DNA from: Ailanthus altissimus
Taxonomy: Eukaryota > Streptophyta > Magnoliopsida > Sapindales > Simaroubaceae
Reading direction: 5' to 3'
DNA: 64,000 nt
NCBI GenBank assembly: GCA_946807835.1
Contig: OX327694.1
Span: 2,802,001 to 2,866,000, forward strand
How positions within the stretch are numbered: the stretch's first letter is position 1; every line of letters begins with the position of its first letter. The position numbers and the translations under genes were made by a program. Shown one piece after another: positions 36,794 to 49,400 of the stretch. The notes under the pieces are model-generated. The model was given only the letters and a program-made list of their open reading frames with translations, did not search any database and was not told the origin of the DNA.

Positions 36794-38410
36794 TTTGTTT
36801 TTAACAAATAGAAAAATTCTTGAAAAAATTTTAAAAATAGTTAAAATTGTGAGAGCCTTAACTTTTTTAGCTATTATTTTAACTTTATAATTTTTTTAGT
36901 CAAACAAATTATTTTTCGATAAAAATACCCTCTTCATATATATTAGTTCACCGATAAAAAAAAAATACACTCAATCTATCTAATTTTTCATTCTTATTTA
37001 TCAAAAAAAAAAAGCACAAATATTTTCTTTTTGAACGAAGCAGTCACCAAAACATTTTCTCAAATAAACAAAAAAGTAAGATGGAAATACATTGATGATT
37101 TATGTTGTAATATAATCTTAGGATGTTGTAGTTTTTAAATTGAACATAGATTTAAAATAGTTAGATTAAAACATATATTTACTTATTGTAAATAAATTTG
37201 TGCGTAAATGAGATACATTATGTAATTGGTGTGCAAATTAAAAAAAAATTCAAAAATATATCGCGCTGATTGAATAGAAACATATCACGCCATTTACACG
37301 GCGAACAGCGCCATAGGTTTATATCGTGCCATGGCATGATAGGTTTTCATCGTGCCAGTTACATGGCACGATAGGACTTATCGCACTATTTACATTGCGC
37401 GATAGGTTTCTATCGCACCATTTACACGGCACAATAAGTTTTTTGAGAGTGCCGATTAAAATACGATGTATACATATGATATTTGTATTCATAAACAATA
37501 CATACGCATCACATACATACATATTCACATTAAATACGCAGGAAAAATCTTAAAACTATCATATAAACACATTTTATACTTTTAATGAAATTAAAACAAT
37601 AATTAATAAATTTTACCTAATAAGCCTTTGAACTAATTTTTAAAAATTCGCTCGAAGTATTACTCGTTGTCAATATTAGTGATCAATTCAATAAGCTTAA
37701 TTAACTAGACATCAATTTAATCCAACTTAATTTAACACTCTAAACCACTTGCTCAACACTTAATTAAAGAGTTCAACTCTTTGAATTTTAAAACAAACTT
37801 TGTTATAACGGTGGCTTAGATGATTAAAGAACAAAATGAATGATGAAGTGCATCACTTACACTTTTGAATTGAAGAAACAATTTCTCCCCCTCTTTGCTC
37901 TTTAACGGCGGCCACAAAAAATGTAAAAATGCCCTCATTTTATTTTAATTTCACTTATATACATAGTATTTATTTAACTTAACTATAATCAATAATTAAC
38001 TATAAAAAAATTACATTGGCCACAAAGTATTTTAATTAAATAATATATAATTGACCTAATCATTATTAACTCTTAACCATGATTCAAGGAATAATAGTAT
38101 GTGATTTGACCATACACAGTATTGGCAGTCTTGAGTTGAAAGTCTGGACCAAAACAAAAAAAAATCTCTACAAAAAAGTATCTTGTATAAAATTTGACAA
38201 TGAGCCATATAACGTTAACTTTATAACATTGGATTAAACAAGCAACGGCACCACAATTTAGCCAAACAGGCAAATCTCACAAGCAAGCAGTCTCGGTATT
38301 TACTCGATTACTCCCACTTTATAACCAAATAATCATTTCAAGCTCACCAAAGTGGGGACTACTCCCAAAACTTCTGGATGATGGCTGATCTCCCAAATAA
38401 AAACAAGGAA
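36794..38410. other. Intergenic region 3' of IBR5
   Basis: AT-rich. The segment 36830-36960 resembles 42830-42940, so it is an unnamed repeat. A hairpin tandem repeat lies at 37258-37445. From 38080 composition rises toward the 3' UTR of the phosphatase gene. No other gene is seen. Confidence 0.55.
37258..37445. repeat. Tandem repeat of about 30 bp with palindromic units
   Basis: Five or six degenerate units of the form TATCGTGCCATTTACACGGCACGATA plus GGTTT. Each unit can fold on itself (ATCGTGCC against GGCACGAT). It is GC-richer than its surroundings and CpG-containing. Copies vary at the loop and arms, for example one lost most of its loop at 37324-37342. Confidence 0.8.
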
Positions 38411-41400
38411 TTAAGAACTATCCATGGGAATATCGCTGCCATTTGGGTTAGGTATGTTGACACTAAAAGAGGTTTGCGAGATGTTTTCAGTCTGGCCAGC
38501 TCCAAATGTAAACTCCTGTGGAGGAATGTTTAAAGGAGGATGAGTGAAAATAGAGGTTGCCCCAAAACTGCTGTTGAAAGCAGGGGCAGGAACCGGCTCA
38601 GTAACCTTTGGGAGGCCAAAACTAAAGGACTGCACACCACCAGGGAGGAGGGTAGCCAGGGGAGGATTGTTACTATCAATTGACCCAAAGATACTTTGTT
38701 CATACTCCTGCAACTGCTTGTACACATCTGCAATTTCCAAAAGGCAGAAGGTCATGGCAATAGTAAGTTTAGGAGTTTGTAGCATACATAAAATGCCAGT
38801 TTTGAATTAAATCAATAAAAAGCACTTTTGATAGCTGAAGTATCTACACCAAGATATAGAAACAATAAAAACATTAAGAGTGCAATCCCATAGCAATATT
38901 TTTTCTGTTCATAATATTTCCACCCGCAGAGAGACAGAAAGATATTTTGCAAAGAAAATATGTTAAAATCAGTTGCTTTTGACAATGGCAACAAAGAGAC
39001 AATCTTTTTCTTTCTCAAATTGTAATTTTGAATAATCATTGGTCAGAACTTCTGTAAATTCTTTCAATGATTTGGCAACTCAATGTCAAAGAAAACTATA
39101 AGCAGGATGCAACGAGGATTACAATAATTTCTAAACAACTACAGAACAATAATAACTTCCGACAAACAGAATTCAGTTAAATATCTTAGCAGAATGGGAT
39201 CTCATTAAAGGTCAGTATCCATAACAGAACCGGTTACCATGACAAATAAAATTATGCAAAATGAATTCAGCAAGTGAAAGTGCTAGACACTTCAGACTTC
39301 CTAAAAACTTTGTGCTTTCTCAATGCAATTATGTAATTGCCCTTAGGTTGACAGGCCAGTTTAACAGGAACATTTTGCCACATCTGTAGAATATTTCAAT
39401 TAAACAATTATATTCCATTGACTAAACTCCTAACAATGAAAGAAATGCTTCTTTTCGCAAATTTGCAAGCAGATTAGCATCCACCAATATACATACCTTC
39501 TGATAAGTTAACAGATGGTCTCCGCTCTTTCACCCACTGATAACTCTGTGGAAGCCTCCATCCTTTACGCTTCATTAAGAAAGCTATTACAATAGCAGGT
39601 GACCTGTCAAAAGAAACATAATCATAATTCAATAGTTACCAATTGCATAGTTTTCCAATGGAATCCTCAATGCATACCACTGGGAGAGCTAGCAGAATCA
39701 TGAACACAAGGCTCTCCCAACAAAAGGTATGTGATGCCTATTTATACATTCCAGTGACAACTGCATTTGTGTGTGAGTGGTAGTATGTGTGCTTCTCTTT
39801 TTGCCTTTCAAGGGAAAAAGAAAGTTACTAAAGATGATAGGCAACCTGTTTTTCCCGAACATGCAGTGCACAAGAACACGAGCTTTGTCCCTCTCGCATT
39901 GTTCTGCCAAAAATTGAATTCAAAATATAAAAACAATATATGTCAATGAAAATTCGTGCTTACGGAAACCACAAATATATTATAACACCAACAGCTAATT
40001 AAACGGAGACATGAGCAACTGCAAAGCATTTAATGAACTCAACAACAAACCCTTTCAACATTTATTTCTAGGAATGAATTTGAGACAATTCTTCCACTCT
40101 CCTTCCTGCTATTGCATTATAAATACAAGCAGCAAGGGTTTTCCCACCATCATTGTTTTGACATTCATCCGTCCATCATTAAACAGACTAGAAGTGGTGA
40201 GTTATGAGTAACATATGAATTGAGAAGATTTTTGTATTGTAATGTAGTAAGCCCAAGGGAGGTATCTAACTGAAGCCTAAACTGACAGCAAAGTTAACAT
40301 AATTTACCACTTGAACAGAGAAACAGTATATCAAAAATTGACCACAGTTAAAAAAAGAATTACTCGATGTAAATAAATAAATAAATATTTTAACAAACCA
40401 CATTTCAGTAAACCAATTTCAGTAAGTGACATTCGAATACATTAGTGTCTAAACCAAAAATAAGCATTTGAACCAACAAATACCAAATCAGAATGAGCAT
40501 CAAATAGAAACACACCTAAAAATTGAATTGCATCATCGAATTGTAAAATTTTGTCATCTTGAAGGCAGTGATAGGTAAACGAGTTCTTGTAGAGATTTTG
40601 ACAAGAAGGGACCGTCTGCATAGAGACGAAGTAAGTGGTATAAGTATATGCCAGATATTAGATACTATTTAAATGATTGAAACCATAGGGGTGCATTTTG
40701 TACAAATAAACAGCAACTGACTGAGGAAGATATTCTAACGGAAGTACAAATGAAACGATATCTTTGCTGATACAAGAAAACAATGGGAAAGGTGACAGAT
40801 GTTTCGCTCCGCAGACAATAGAACAGATGACTTAGAAACATTAATAGATGAATGTGAAAAAAAAACCCAAAAACCTTATTCATTACCAAAAATAAATTAA
40901 ATATTACAACTCCGATTTGCTAAAAGATCTTAACAGATAAGAGACAATCATAAATCAATAAGCAATAGAAACAAATATTTATGATGACGATGAGAATAGC
41001 CTCTAGCCAACCTTGTAAAAGAATTACTGATTGTAAAGTATCAAGGTAAGCCATTTGTACGCAGCAAGTTTATATAACAAAACTTTATGCAACTATTTAG
41101 TATTTACATCACAAATCAATGTACTAGATATTTAAGTTTGTCCCTAAGCATTTGTTGCACTGTGCATAAGAAGAAAATGCTTTTAGGCTATACGGGCTAA
41201 TGTAGATTCGCAGATATATAAATTCTTACCAATTTTATTTATTAAATGCAATGAGGTCATTTACCACATGCCAACATTCTTTCAATTAGCAAAAAGCCAA
41301 AGTAAACAGCTACAATAACCTTCAAATATCTAACCTGTCCTCTCTATGTATGCATCATGAGCTAAAATCTAAACAAGACCCTCTCCCTCTTGCCTCCTCT

Positions 41401-41921
41401 ATAGCTATTTAATCAAGCGCAAAGATTTCTATATGCCCATGATTACTCAAACCAGTAACAATTACAACAGATTCGTTAACAAAATTAGGCTCTTAAAAAA
41501 AATCCACTATATATCAATATACCATATCAAATATATTTCTTAGTAATTCATTCTGTCGTATTATAACCAAATCGGGAACCCTAACATAAAATCAGAACAA
41601 AAATAAAATCCAATACAAACTAAAACAAACAAATAATAATAAAACAATTAAAAAGCAGAAAATAAACAAAACTGAACTCACATTAAGAACACGGGAAATC
41701 CCCTGAGTCTTAAGCAACTCGGAGCGAGAGGCGTTGTCGTAGCTGCCCAAATAGAGAAACTCCGGCAGGATCTCGGAGGGGAACGCGCTGACGTTGAGCG
41801 TCGATAATTTCTCCGCCGCGGACGCCGACCGGTGGCCGCAAATCCCGCAGACCTCTCCCTCCTCGTACTTGTGGTAGTGCCCGCACACCGCGCACGGGTT
41901 CTCCCTCTCCCTCTTCCTCAT
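38411..41921 (-). CDS. IBR5: Dual-specificity protein phosphatase, IBR5 type
   Basis: Arabidopsis IBR5 is a MAP-kinase phosphatase-like protein needed for auxin and abscisic acid responses. Five exons on -: 41921-41682, 40615-40516, 39903-39846, 39603-39497 and 38727-38411. The CDS is 822 nt (273 aa), all junctions GT..AG, no lesion. The N-terminus has the zinc-binding CX2C pair (PCAVCGHYHKYEEGEVCGICGH), followed by the substrate-side segment FPSEILPEFLYLGSYDNAS. The catalytic loop spans exons 3 and 4: HCMFGKNRSPA, with HCxxGxxR complete. The tail is Phe/Gly-rich and ends with PQEFTFGAGQ and PMDSS, as in IBR5. Oddity: the second residue after the catalytic Cys is Phe, where I expect Ser. Synteny with mtKAS supports the identity. 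Confidence 0.93.
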
Positions 41922-42066
41922 AATAACTACTTAAAAATATTAATTAAATTTTATTATTTATTTTTCCCAGCAAGATTTATTAATAGAATGAAACAGAAAT
42001 TGAAAATAGTTTTGGAAGATTCGATCGACGCTTGGTGATGGAGATTGTAGTTGATTGATTGATGTA

Positions 42067-42074
42067 TATTTATA
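42067..42074 (-). promoter_or_regulatory. TATA-box candidate of IBR5
   Basis: TATAAATA on -, 146 bp upstream of the IBR5 ATG, leaving a plausible 5' UTR of about 110 nt. Confidence 0.5.
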
Positions 42075-42344
42075 TGTGATTTTCTCCTCGTCGTCGTCGT
42101 TATGTTTTGCTGGTTAATTGTTGCGTGATGAGTTTGTGTATGTGTCAGCGTATTGAAGAGAAGGGGTGGAGGGATGGTGACGATGATGATGTGCTTTTCT
42201 TTTTTCTTTTTAATTTTTTTTGGCACATGATGATATGCTTCTTGATTTGAGAGATTCTTCAATCTTATTATATGTTGATGGCCATGTGCGTGGATGTATG
42301 TATGTTTTTCAATTCCAAGACACATATTAATGATTTAATTCAAT

Positions 42345-42515
42345 TTTACGTTTTTTAAACGATATTTTATACGATTTATTTTAAATTGAAGTGTTAAATT
42401 ATTATTAAATAATAAAATTATATAATTTTTTTAAATTATTATTATGATATTTAATATATTATTAGATAAAAATTTTAAAATAATATTTATAAAATGTAGT
42501 ATTACCTTTAATTTA
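42345..42515. repeat. Foldback MITE-like repeat, copy 1
   Basis: AT-rich, near-palindromic sequence around GTGTTAAATTATTATTAAATAATAAAATTATATAA and its partial reverse complement, ending in a TAGTATTACC-like edge. It belongs to the family clustered at 52.9-54.5 kb. (Motif spans 42392-42426.). Confidence 0.55.
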
Positions 42516-43011
42516 TAATTTTATTTTGTTTAATAATTTTTTTATTGGATTCTGCTGATATGGTAAGAGCTTTGATAGTATGGATTTGCTCTAGGTTGCT
42601 TACTAATTTTTCCCTACCACTAAGTTGATTTGAGTTGGTTGACTAATGCTAGGTATAAAAAGTTTGTATTAATTCATGTGCCATTAATTAATAGTTACGA
42701 TATATTAGTTAATTATTAAATTTTTTTATAATTCTCATTAATATAATAATATTAATAATAAATAAATCAAATATTATATACAAAATTTATATAACTTTGT
42801 AAGTGTAGTATTATTAATATTTTTTTTTAAATAATTAAAATTGAGAGAAACTTATCTTTTTTAGGCATTATTTTAAATTATAAATTTTTTCAACTAATCA
42901 AATTAATTTTAGACATATTTACCTTCAAAGTATTCTCTCTTAAAACTTTCTTCTCTTTCAAAACGCGAGATATATTTGGAGTGGCAATGACAACGTCACG
43001 GCACGGCACGG
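42516..43011. other. AT-rich spacer
   Basis: No coding potential. 42830-42940 resembles 36830-36960. Confidence 0.5.
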
Positions 43012-44140
43012 TGAGTTTAGTGTACAGACTAAAGAAGTTCATTTAAGACTTAAGCATGCTTTCTAAAGTTGAAAATTTTATTTTAATGAGATTATTAGAG
43101 GATCTAATTTCATAAAAAATGAAGAGGAAGCTTGTGTGTACAATAAGGTCAGTAGGAACATGATAGTCTTCTTAATTTTCTATGTTGATGATATACTTAT
43201 CCATTGAGAATCATATTGGTATGTTACAATCATTGAAGAGCTATTTGAGTAAGAACTTCTCCATGAAAAATTTAAGAGAGACTTCCTATATAGTTGGTAT
43301 AAAGAGATAGAGTTAAAAAATTGATAAAACTCTCTCAATCATCATACGTTAATAATATCTTAGAAATGTACAATTTCACTAACTGTAAGATAGCTATTTT
43401 AGACATGGTATTCATCTTTCGAAAAGAATGTCTCCTCAAACGGATTATGAAAGAGTTAGAATGTCTATCATATTATATGCATTAGTTATTGGAAGCTTGA
43501 TGTATGTTATAATGTGCAAAAGACCTGATATCAGCATGGTTATAAATGTTACTAGTCGGTATCAGTCTGATCTAGGTGACAATCATTAGATGGCAATCAA
43601 ACATGTTCTGAAATACCTTAAAGGTACAAAGGACAAGTTTCTCATTTATGAAGACTGTGACTTACAAGTTAGAGGATATATAGACTCAAACTTCCAACTG
43701 ATTTGAATGATAAAAAGTCTACATCCGAGTATGTGTTTATTCTCAACGATACCGCAATGAGTTGAAAAAGTACCAAGTAAGGGTCAACAGCTGATTCTAC
43801 AACATAAGCAAAATATATCGCCGCCTTAAAGGCAACGAAGAAAGTATTATGAATATGCAAGTTTGTTGCTAAACTCGGAATAGTCCCAAATTAAATGTAT
43901 CCTATCCCATAATTCTGCAATAATAATGGAGTTATAGTACAAGTAAAAGAGTCAATAACACACTAGAGATATAAACATATGGAGAAAAAGTATCACATAA
44001 TTAGAGATATCTTGGTTAGGAGAGATGTAATAATTTATAGAGTAGATTCTATAAATAAATTAGCAGACCCACTTATTAATGTCTTAGCTCTAAAACTGTT
44101 TGAAAAATACATGGAGTTTATGGGTATTAGATAATAGTAT
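43012..44140 (+). pseudogene. 3' end of a family-II copia polyprotein (RT and RNase H)
   Basis: Starts within RT (YRLKKFIYGLK-like, then IFYVDDILIH, the RT active site region). It runs through RPDISMVINVT and the RNase H region (KSTSEYVFILNDTA, GSTADSTT, CNNNGVIVQVKE, HIIRDILVRRDV, ADPLINVLAL) to EFMGIR. It is riddled with stops and small indels. The 5' part of the element is absent from this window. It is followed by a purine tract and the family-II LTR. Confidence 0.85.
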
Positions 44141-44166
44141 AAATGGCACTAGAGCAAGTGAGAGTT

Positions 44167-45925
44167 TGTTAGAGTATATGCTTCGTGTCATCCCTGTTTG
44201 TATGAATACTTATTTGATAATATTTATATAATGAATATTTTATTAATAAATGGTAATGATGCTTGTCACATTACGGATATTATACGATTTGAAAAGAATT
44301 CAAATTCGGTCTAAATGAGTTTAGATCGGTGCTAAGGGTTAGCAAAGCCAAAGATTATAAATGATAACAACACTATTAAAAGTTAACAGGTTATAAGAGT
44401 CAACGAAATTTAAGGAGTTAGAACCTTATCTATAATGGGACAAAGACTTGAGGGTATACTAATAATGACATAGTTGCAAAGAGTTACAATGGGTACTAGT
44501 AAATGTCATAATGCAAGTGTGTTCTCAAACTTTGTATTCCTGGTCTATTTTTATCAATGCAGGTCTATTGGTGAATCCTTTATATATATCAGTGTATATT
44601 TATATCTATAGGATATTGATGGTTGTTCTTAGTTGACTATGAGTTTAGAGCTCGTATAGGCATACAGGTATTTAGTTAGGACTGAATATTGGACAGACTC
44701 ATGAAGACCCCAATAGATATCATATGAAACCGTCAATGGTAAGTCCTCTCAAGTTGAGTAGTATATGTGGTTCTTTGACCTGAACGCCACGGTGAACTTA
44801 TAAGTGATCTATCATACTTTGGTTCCACAGATGTCAGAGACCTTTTATGGTCAGACCACTACTTGTCACTGAATGTGGTCCGATGCTCATAGAGTCTGGT
44901 GTGCGTAAATAGGGGATCTATCAGCTTATATAGGTGAGTTGTATGTTCGATGTTTCGAGATTGTATCTCAGAAAGTCTTACGGATGTGAGCATCAGACCA
45001 CAGATGTCAGAGATCTTTAATGGTCTGACCGCTACGTGTCGTTGAATGTGGTCCAATGCTCATGGAGTCCGGTGTGCGTAGACAGGGGATCTGTCAGCTC
45101 ATATAAGTGAGTTGTATGTCTGATGCTTCAAGATTGTATCTCAAAAAGTCTTACGGATGTGAGCAATAAACCTAGAAAAGAAATTTTTCACAAGTTTAAA
45201 TAATATAATAAAAATGTTTGTTTATATTGTCATTGAGATACGAATTTGGAGACAATATCGGATGAGCATATGAGATTTGATGATGCTAATCTATATCTCC
45301 ATTCATTTAGAGCGTGACGGAAAGATTATATATATGCATTATGACCTCAACTTATATGGTTTAACGTGCTAATTTGTAATATTTATGACGTGTGTATGGA
45401 GTGTCAATCATGGACTCATAAAATAATTCTATTTGACTAATCGTGAGTAGACTTAAGAAGTCTCGCAATATGAAGTGTACTCGTTGTGCGCTGAGGGCAG
45501 AATATCGGATTAAATAATTTAATCCAATAAAATCCAACAAAGCAAAATATTTGTTTCATGAATTATTGAGATGCGAGCGTGTCCATGCTTAAATGTTAAG
45601 TATATTAATTTATTAACGATTGTTACTGACTAATTAAATAAGGACATATAAGGTATAGTGAACCTTCGAATAATTTAACTCTAATTGTTGAGTTTAATAA
45701 AATCCACATTAAATTAAATAAAAATATTTTAATAATTTCACATATATAATTATTTATAATTTAAATATTTAAATATTATAATATATTAAATGATATAAAT
45801 AACTCAATCATAATTCAAAATTAACTAAAATTAAGTTAATAATTATTTAATTATTATATTATATTAAAATATAAATATATTTTGCTATTTATGTGATATA
45901 TGTGTTGTTGCAAAATCTGCATAGT
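44167..45925 (+). repeat. 3' LTR of the family-II copia element
   Basis: Starts TGTTAGAGTATATGCTTCG directly after a purine-rich tract (GCAAGTGAGAG, 44154-44164), as expected for a 3' LTR. It aligns to 13840-16231. Homology becomes patchy after 45700 and ends near 45925 (ATATGTGTTGTTGC..CATAGTGCTT), so the right edge is approximate. It ties the long solo LTRs at 13-24 kb to a copia family. Confidence 0.8.
44827..45172 (+). repeat. 173-bp tandem duplication inside the family-II LTR
   Basis: Two adjacent units begin with ACAGATGTCAGAGA at 44827 and 45000 and both end with TTACGGATGTGAGCA. The solo LTRs elsewhere in the window have only one unit, so this duplication is specific to this copy. 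Confidence 0.85.
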
Positions 45926-46496
45926 GCTTGGATCCGAGCTTAGTCATCATTATTCAGTCTTGAGTCTTGAATGAGAACGCAAAGCGAAACAGGGTTTATT
46001 ACTTGGAGAGTATCTAACGATCATCGCTCTTTCCCATGACCAAGGGTATGGGATCAGCATGTGCTGAGCTTGCCAAAGAAAAAAAGTGTGCGAAGAGATG
46101 CAGCCATTACCATTCTTTTGATGGAAAGATCAATTATTATGGACAACTGAGTTTCACAGACAAAAGCTTGCAGAAGCTTTTTGTTTCTTTTCACAAAAAT
46201 AAAAATAAAACTATGTAAAACTAATAATTAAAAAGAGGACATCAGATATCAAAATAATGTCAAACATAAGAGCAATGATAGAGTTATCAGCAATCAGACT
46301 TCCATGACAACTTCTATTTCTGGATGTCTATTTTAAATGTTACAATATCAAATGTAAAATTCTGTGGGTATCTCATGGAGTATAAAATAATCCACCACGT
46401 ACATCTTGCACACATTTCCTTCCAAAGTATGATACAGTGTAGGATATACATATAGCACACGTTCCTTTCCTGGTTCTGTACAATATCTTTTCACGG
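45926..46496. other. Flank between copia LTR and WLM pseudogene
   Basis: Moderately GC-normal sequence that would include the 3' UTR of the WLM gene on -. A 60-codon open frame on + (46036-46218) has no recognisable features, and I do not call it a gene. Confidence 0.5.
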
Positions 46497-49400
46497 CTAG
46501 TAAGCAATACATGTTTCAAGGGAGGACTTAGCAAGCCACAATAAGCCTGGATCATTCCGCTTCAACACTAAATAAGTTTCTGCTTTCCCGATCTCATCCA
46601 AACCAACTTCTTCATTGAAACCAACCAAATAAAGAATTTCCATGGCAGCTGTAATCACAAGAAGCAAGTTAAAGTTGAGTTAAACAGAATGTCCTACTCC
46701 GAGATGTGAAAAAATTTTAACTTGTAATTCGGTTAGTTGATTAATACAGTGCCATCTGGCCTTATAATTGACATCTCTAATCCAACAGCCTAGAAGTTCT
46801 ATTTAAAAATTGAAACTTTATTTGCCAGTGAAAGAGCTCGATTTTCCGATTTCATGCAACTTATCCATGTTCTTCTTAACTAAAGACTTGAATTAACATG
46901 GATCCCATTAGTATGAGACTAAAAAAGGCACAAAAGACCACATAAATCAACTAACTTGCTCATAAAATTAACTATTTTGTTAGTAAGCTGGATGTTCTAC
47001 ATCAATATAATGGCAAAACACATATTATATTACCTAAATATATCAACAGCAAGTGATACAACACTGATCCAAACAGTTGTGATAGAATATAACATATTAA
47101 GCATTTACCAAAACAAAATATAAAAAAGAAAAGATATGAACCTTTGTGATTTGCAACATTCCTTTGGATAATTGGGTTAGCCTGCAAAATACCATCCATT
47201 AATTAATCAATGATTGGATGAAGAAAAGATTCAAAGCATACCGTTGAAAAAAGAAAAGCAACTGCATACATGAAAGAAATTCTACCTTCCGGAGTTTCTT
47301 GCACTTCACCTCATCTGGATGTTCGATTACATTCATGCCAGAAGAGACAAATATTCCTGGCTTCTCAGTAACTCTGAGCAAGAAATAATTAAAGTAACGT
47401 TGGTGGATTAATCAATTGTTCAAATGTATATGAAGGGCTTGTGAGAGATAGAATCTTCAAACTACCCCGTGACATGGGGGGCACAAAGATGCAGAATTAA
47501 AATTAATGTATACTTCAATAAGGGAGCAGGGGAAGTAATCGTAAATACCAAGATAGATAGACATACCTAATTATTTTAAAAAGGGTTTGCAGGACACCAG
47601 TGGCCTCCCTAGGATTAACTTCGGCTTGCAGCATCTCAATGGACTTCTGCAAGCGACTACAAACAACAGTCACAGGGTCTTGGATTCTCCTTAGTTCTTG
47701 ATCATCTGGATCTGGCTCATCAATTTTCATACCGGATATTCCTTGTGGTTGCACCAAATTATCTTCAGGGTCAGGCTCCTCCAGCACAACTCTATTTGCC
47801 AGCGATTCATCTGGATCAGGTTCTATTTGAGCCTTAAATTGATGGCCTCGATCTTTCATAGTTTCATTTACTATAGAATGACCTCGATCAGGTCTCACAA
47901 TGTTTGTTTTCTTTTCAGCCTCTGAATCATCTGGATCAGGTTCAGCACTGGTCTTCCTTGGTTGAACTGTGCAGTCCACATCCATTACATGAGAGAAAAG
48001 AGAAATGGGTTCAGCCACAGCACCAGACTTCCAAGAGGCTTTTGAATCATCAGGATCAGGTTCTTCGTATGAACTAGTGGCTACCACCTTATTCCCAATC
48101 TTTAGGGGAGAGACCTACTGGACCATGTCAAAGTCAGAAAAATTTTCAGATTCCAATGCTTCCGTACCCAGGGAATCATCAGGATCAGGCTCAAACTTGT
48201 CCTGATAGCCAGAATGGTCATCAGGGTTGGGCTCATGGCTCTTCCACTGGTCTTCACTTGGAATCTCAATATTTAGACTTTCTTTCGCTACTGAATCCAT
48301 ATGATGAGACTCTCCATGCAAAGTGAGCCCTGAATCATCAGGGTCAGGTTCTTCATGTACTTCAGATGCTCCCAAATTGTTAACAGAAGAATTCACTAGA
48401 CGACGATATGCAGCAGCCACTGAAGATGCACGGGCACTTGCCAATTTATCTGAAACATTTCCACCAAGCTTTTGACAAAAATTCCCACTACCTCCAGCAT
48501 AGAAGTTGTCTTCATAATGGTCTGCTTGCACAACTGCACTCAAGGTGTGGCCTCTCGATTTAGTCCAATCTAAAGTAGCAGCTTCTTGGTTCAGCTGCCC
48601 AAAAAATACATTAAATCAAGATTAGGCAGCTACAAGTGAACCATAAATGAACTCAAACAACCTCAAAAATAATTGCAAGCATGTACACATAATTTTACCT
48701 GCTTATCAAGAGCATAAAAGTTTGCATCAAGTTCGGAGTATACCATGTGAGCCTGAAAAGAAAAATGGAACATTGTAACTTCCCTCAGAAATTGTTTGCT
48801 GATTGAAACCTAGTGCCAGCAACCCATCACTCATCCAAATGGAGTAAACACAACACAAAACATGTTAAAGTAAAGCTTACAAGTTCATGTAGAAGAGTTT
48901 TTTTTATACTCTCATATTTTCTGAAACCCTTGAGATCATCAGTTCGAAGACGCAGAGATATCTCTTCTCCTTGATTCTGAGGAAATAACCGAAAACGCGG
49001 GAACAAAGAGTTTATGACAGTTATATAATACACTCATCTATTTTCATATGCTTAGAATGGATGTTACCTTGTTAAAACCGAGAATGCATTTTGGGCTTAT
49101 GCCAACGTAACCTACGGGGGCCAACTCCGTCATTATTCCTACTCGCCAACGATGCTTTTAGAAGTAGAAAGGAAATTATCAGAGCCAATACAAGGTCAGT
49201 AATGTGATAATAATATCTCAAAAACGCATCGCTTAGTACCTTGTTCATAAGAGAAACTATTCCAGGATCTGCAGCAAGCATGTGTATTCTTTTTAAAGCC
49301 TCTGAAGCTGGAGGGTTCAACTATAGACAAGCAAAAATGACCCTAATCAGCTTAAAAAATAAACCAAAAAATAGGGAAGCCAATATCTCAAAAAGCTACA

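Noticed and set aside
37258..37445. Resemblance to a CRISPR array
   Set aside because: This is a plant nuclear genome, and the units abut without unique spacers and differ in length.
46036..46218. 60-codon open frame on + beside the copia LTR
   Set aside because: No homology recognised, no splice context, and it overlaps the presumed 3' flank of the WLM gene.
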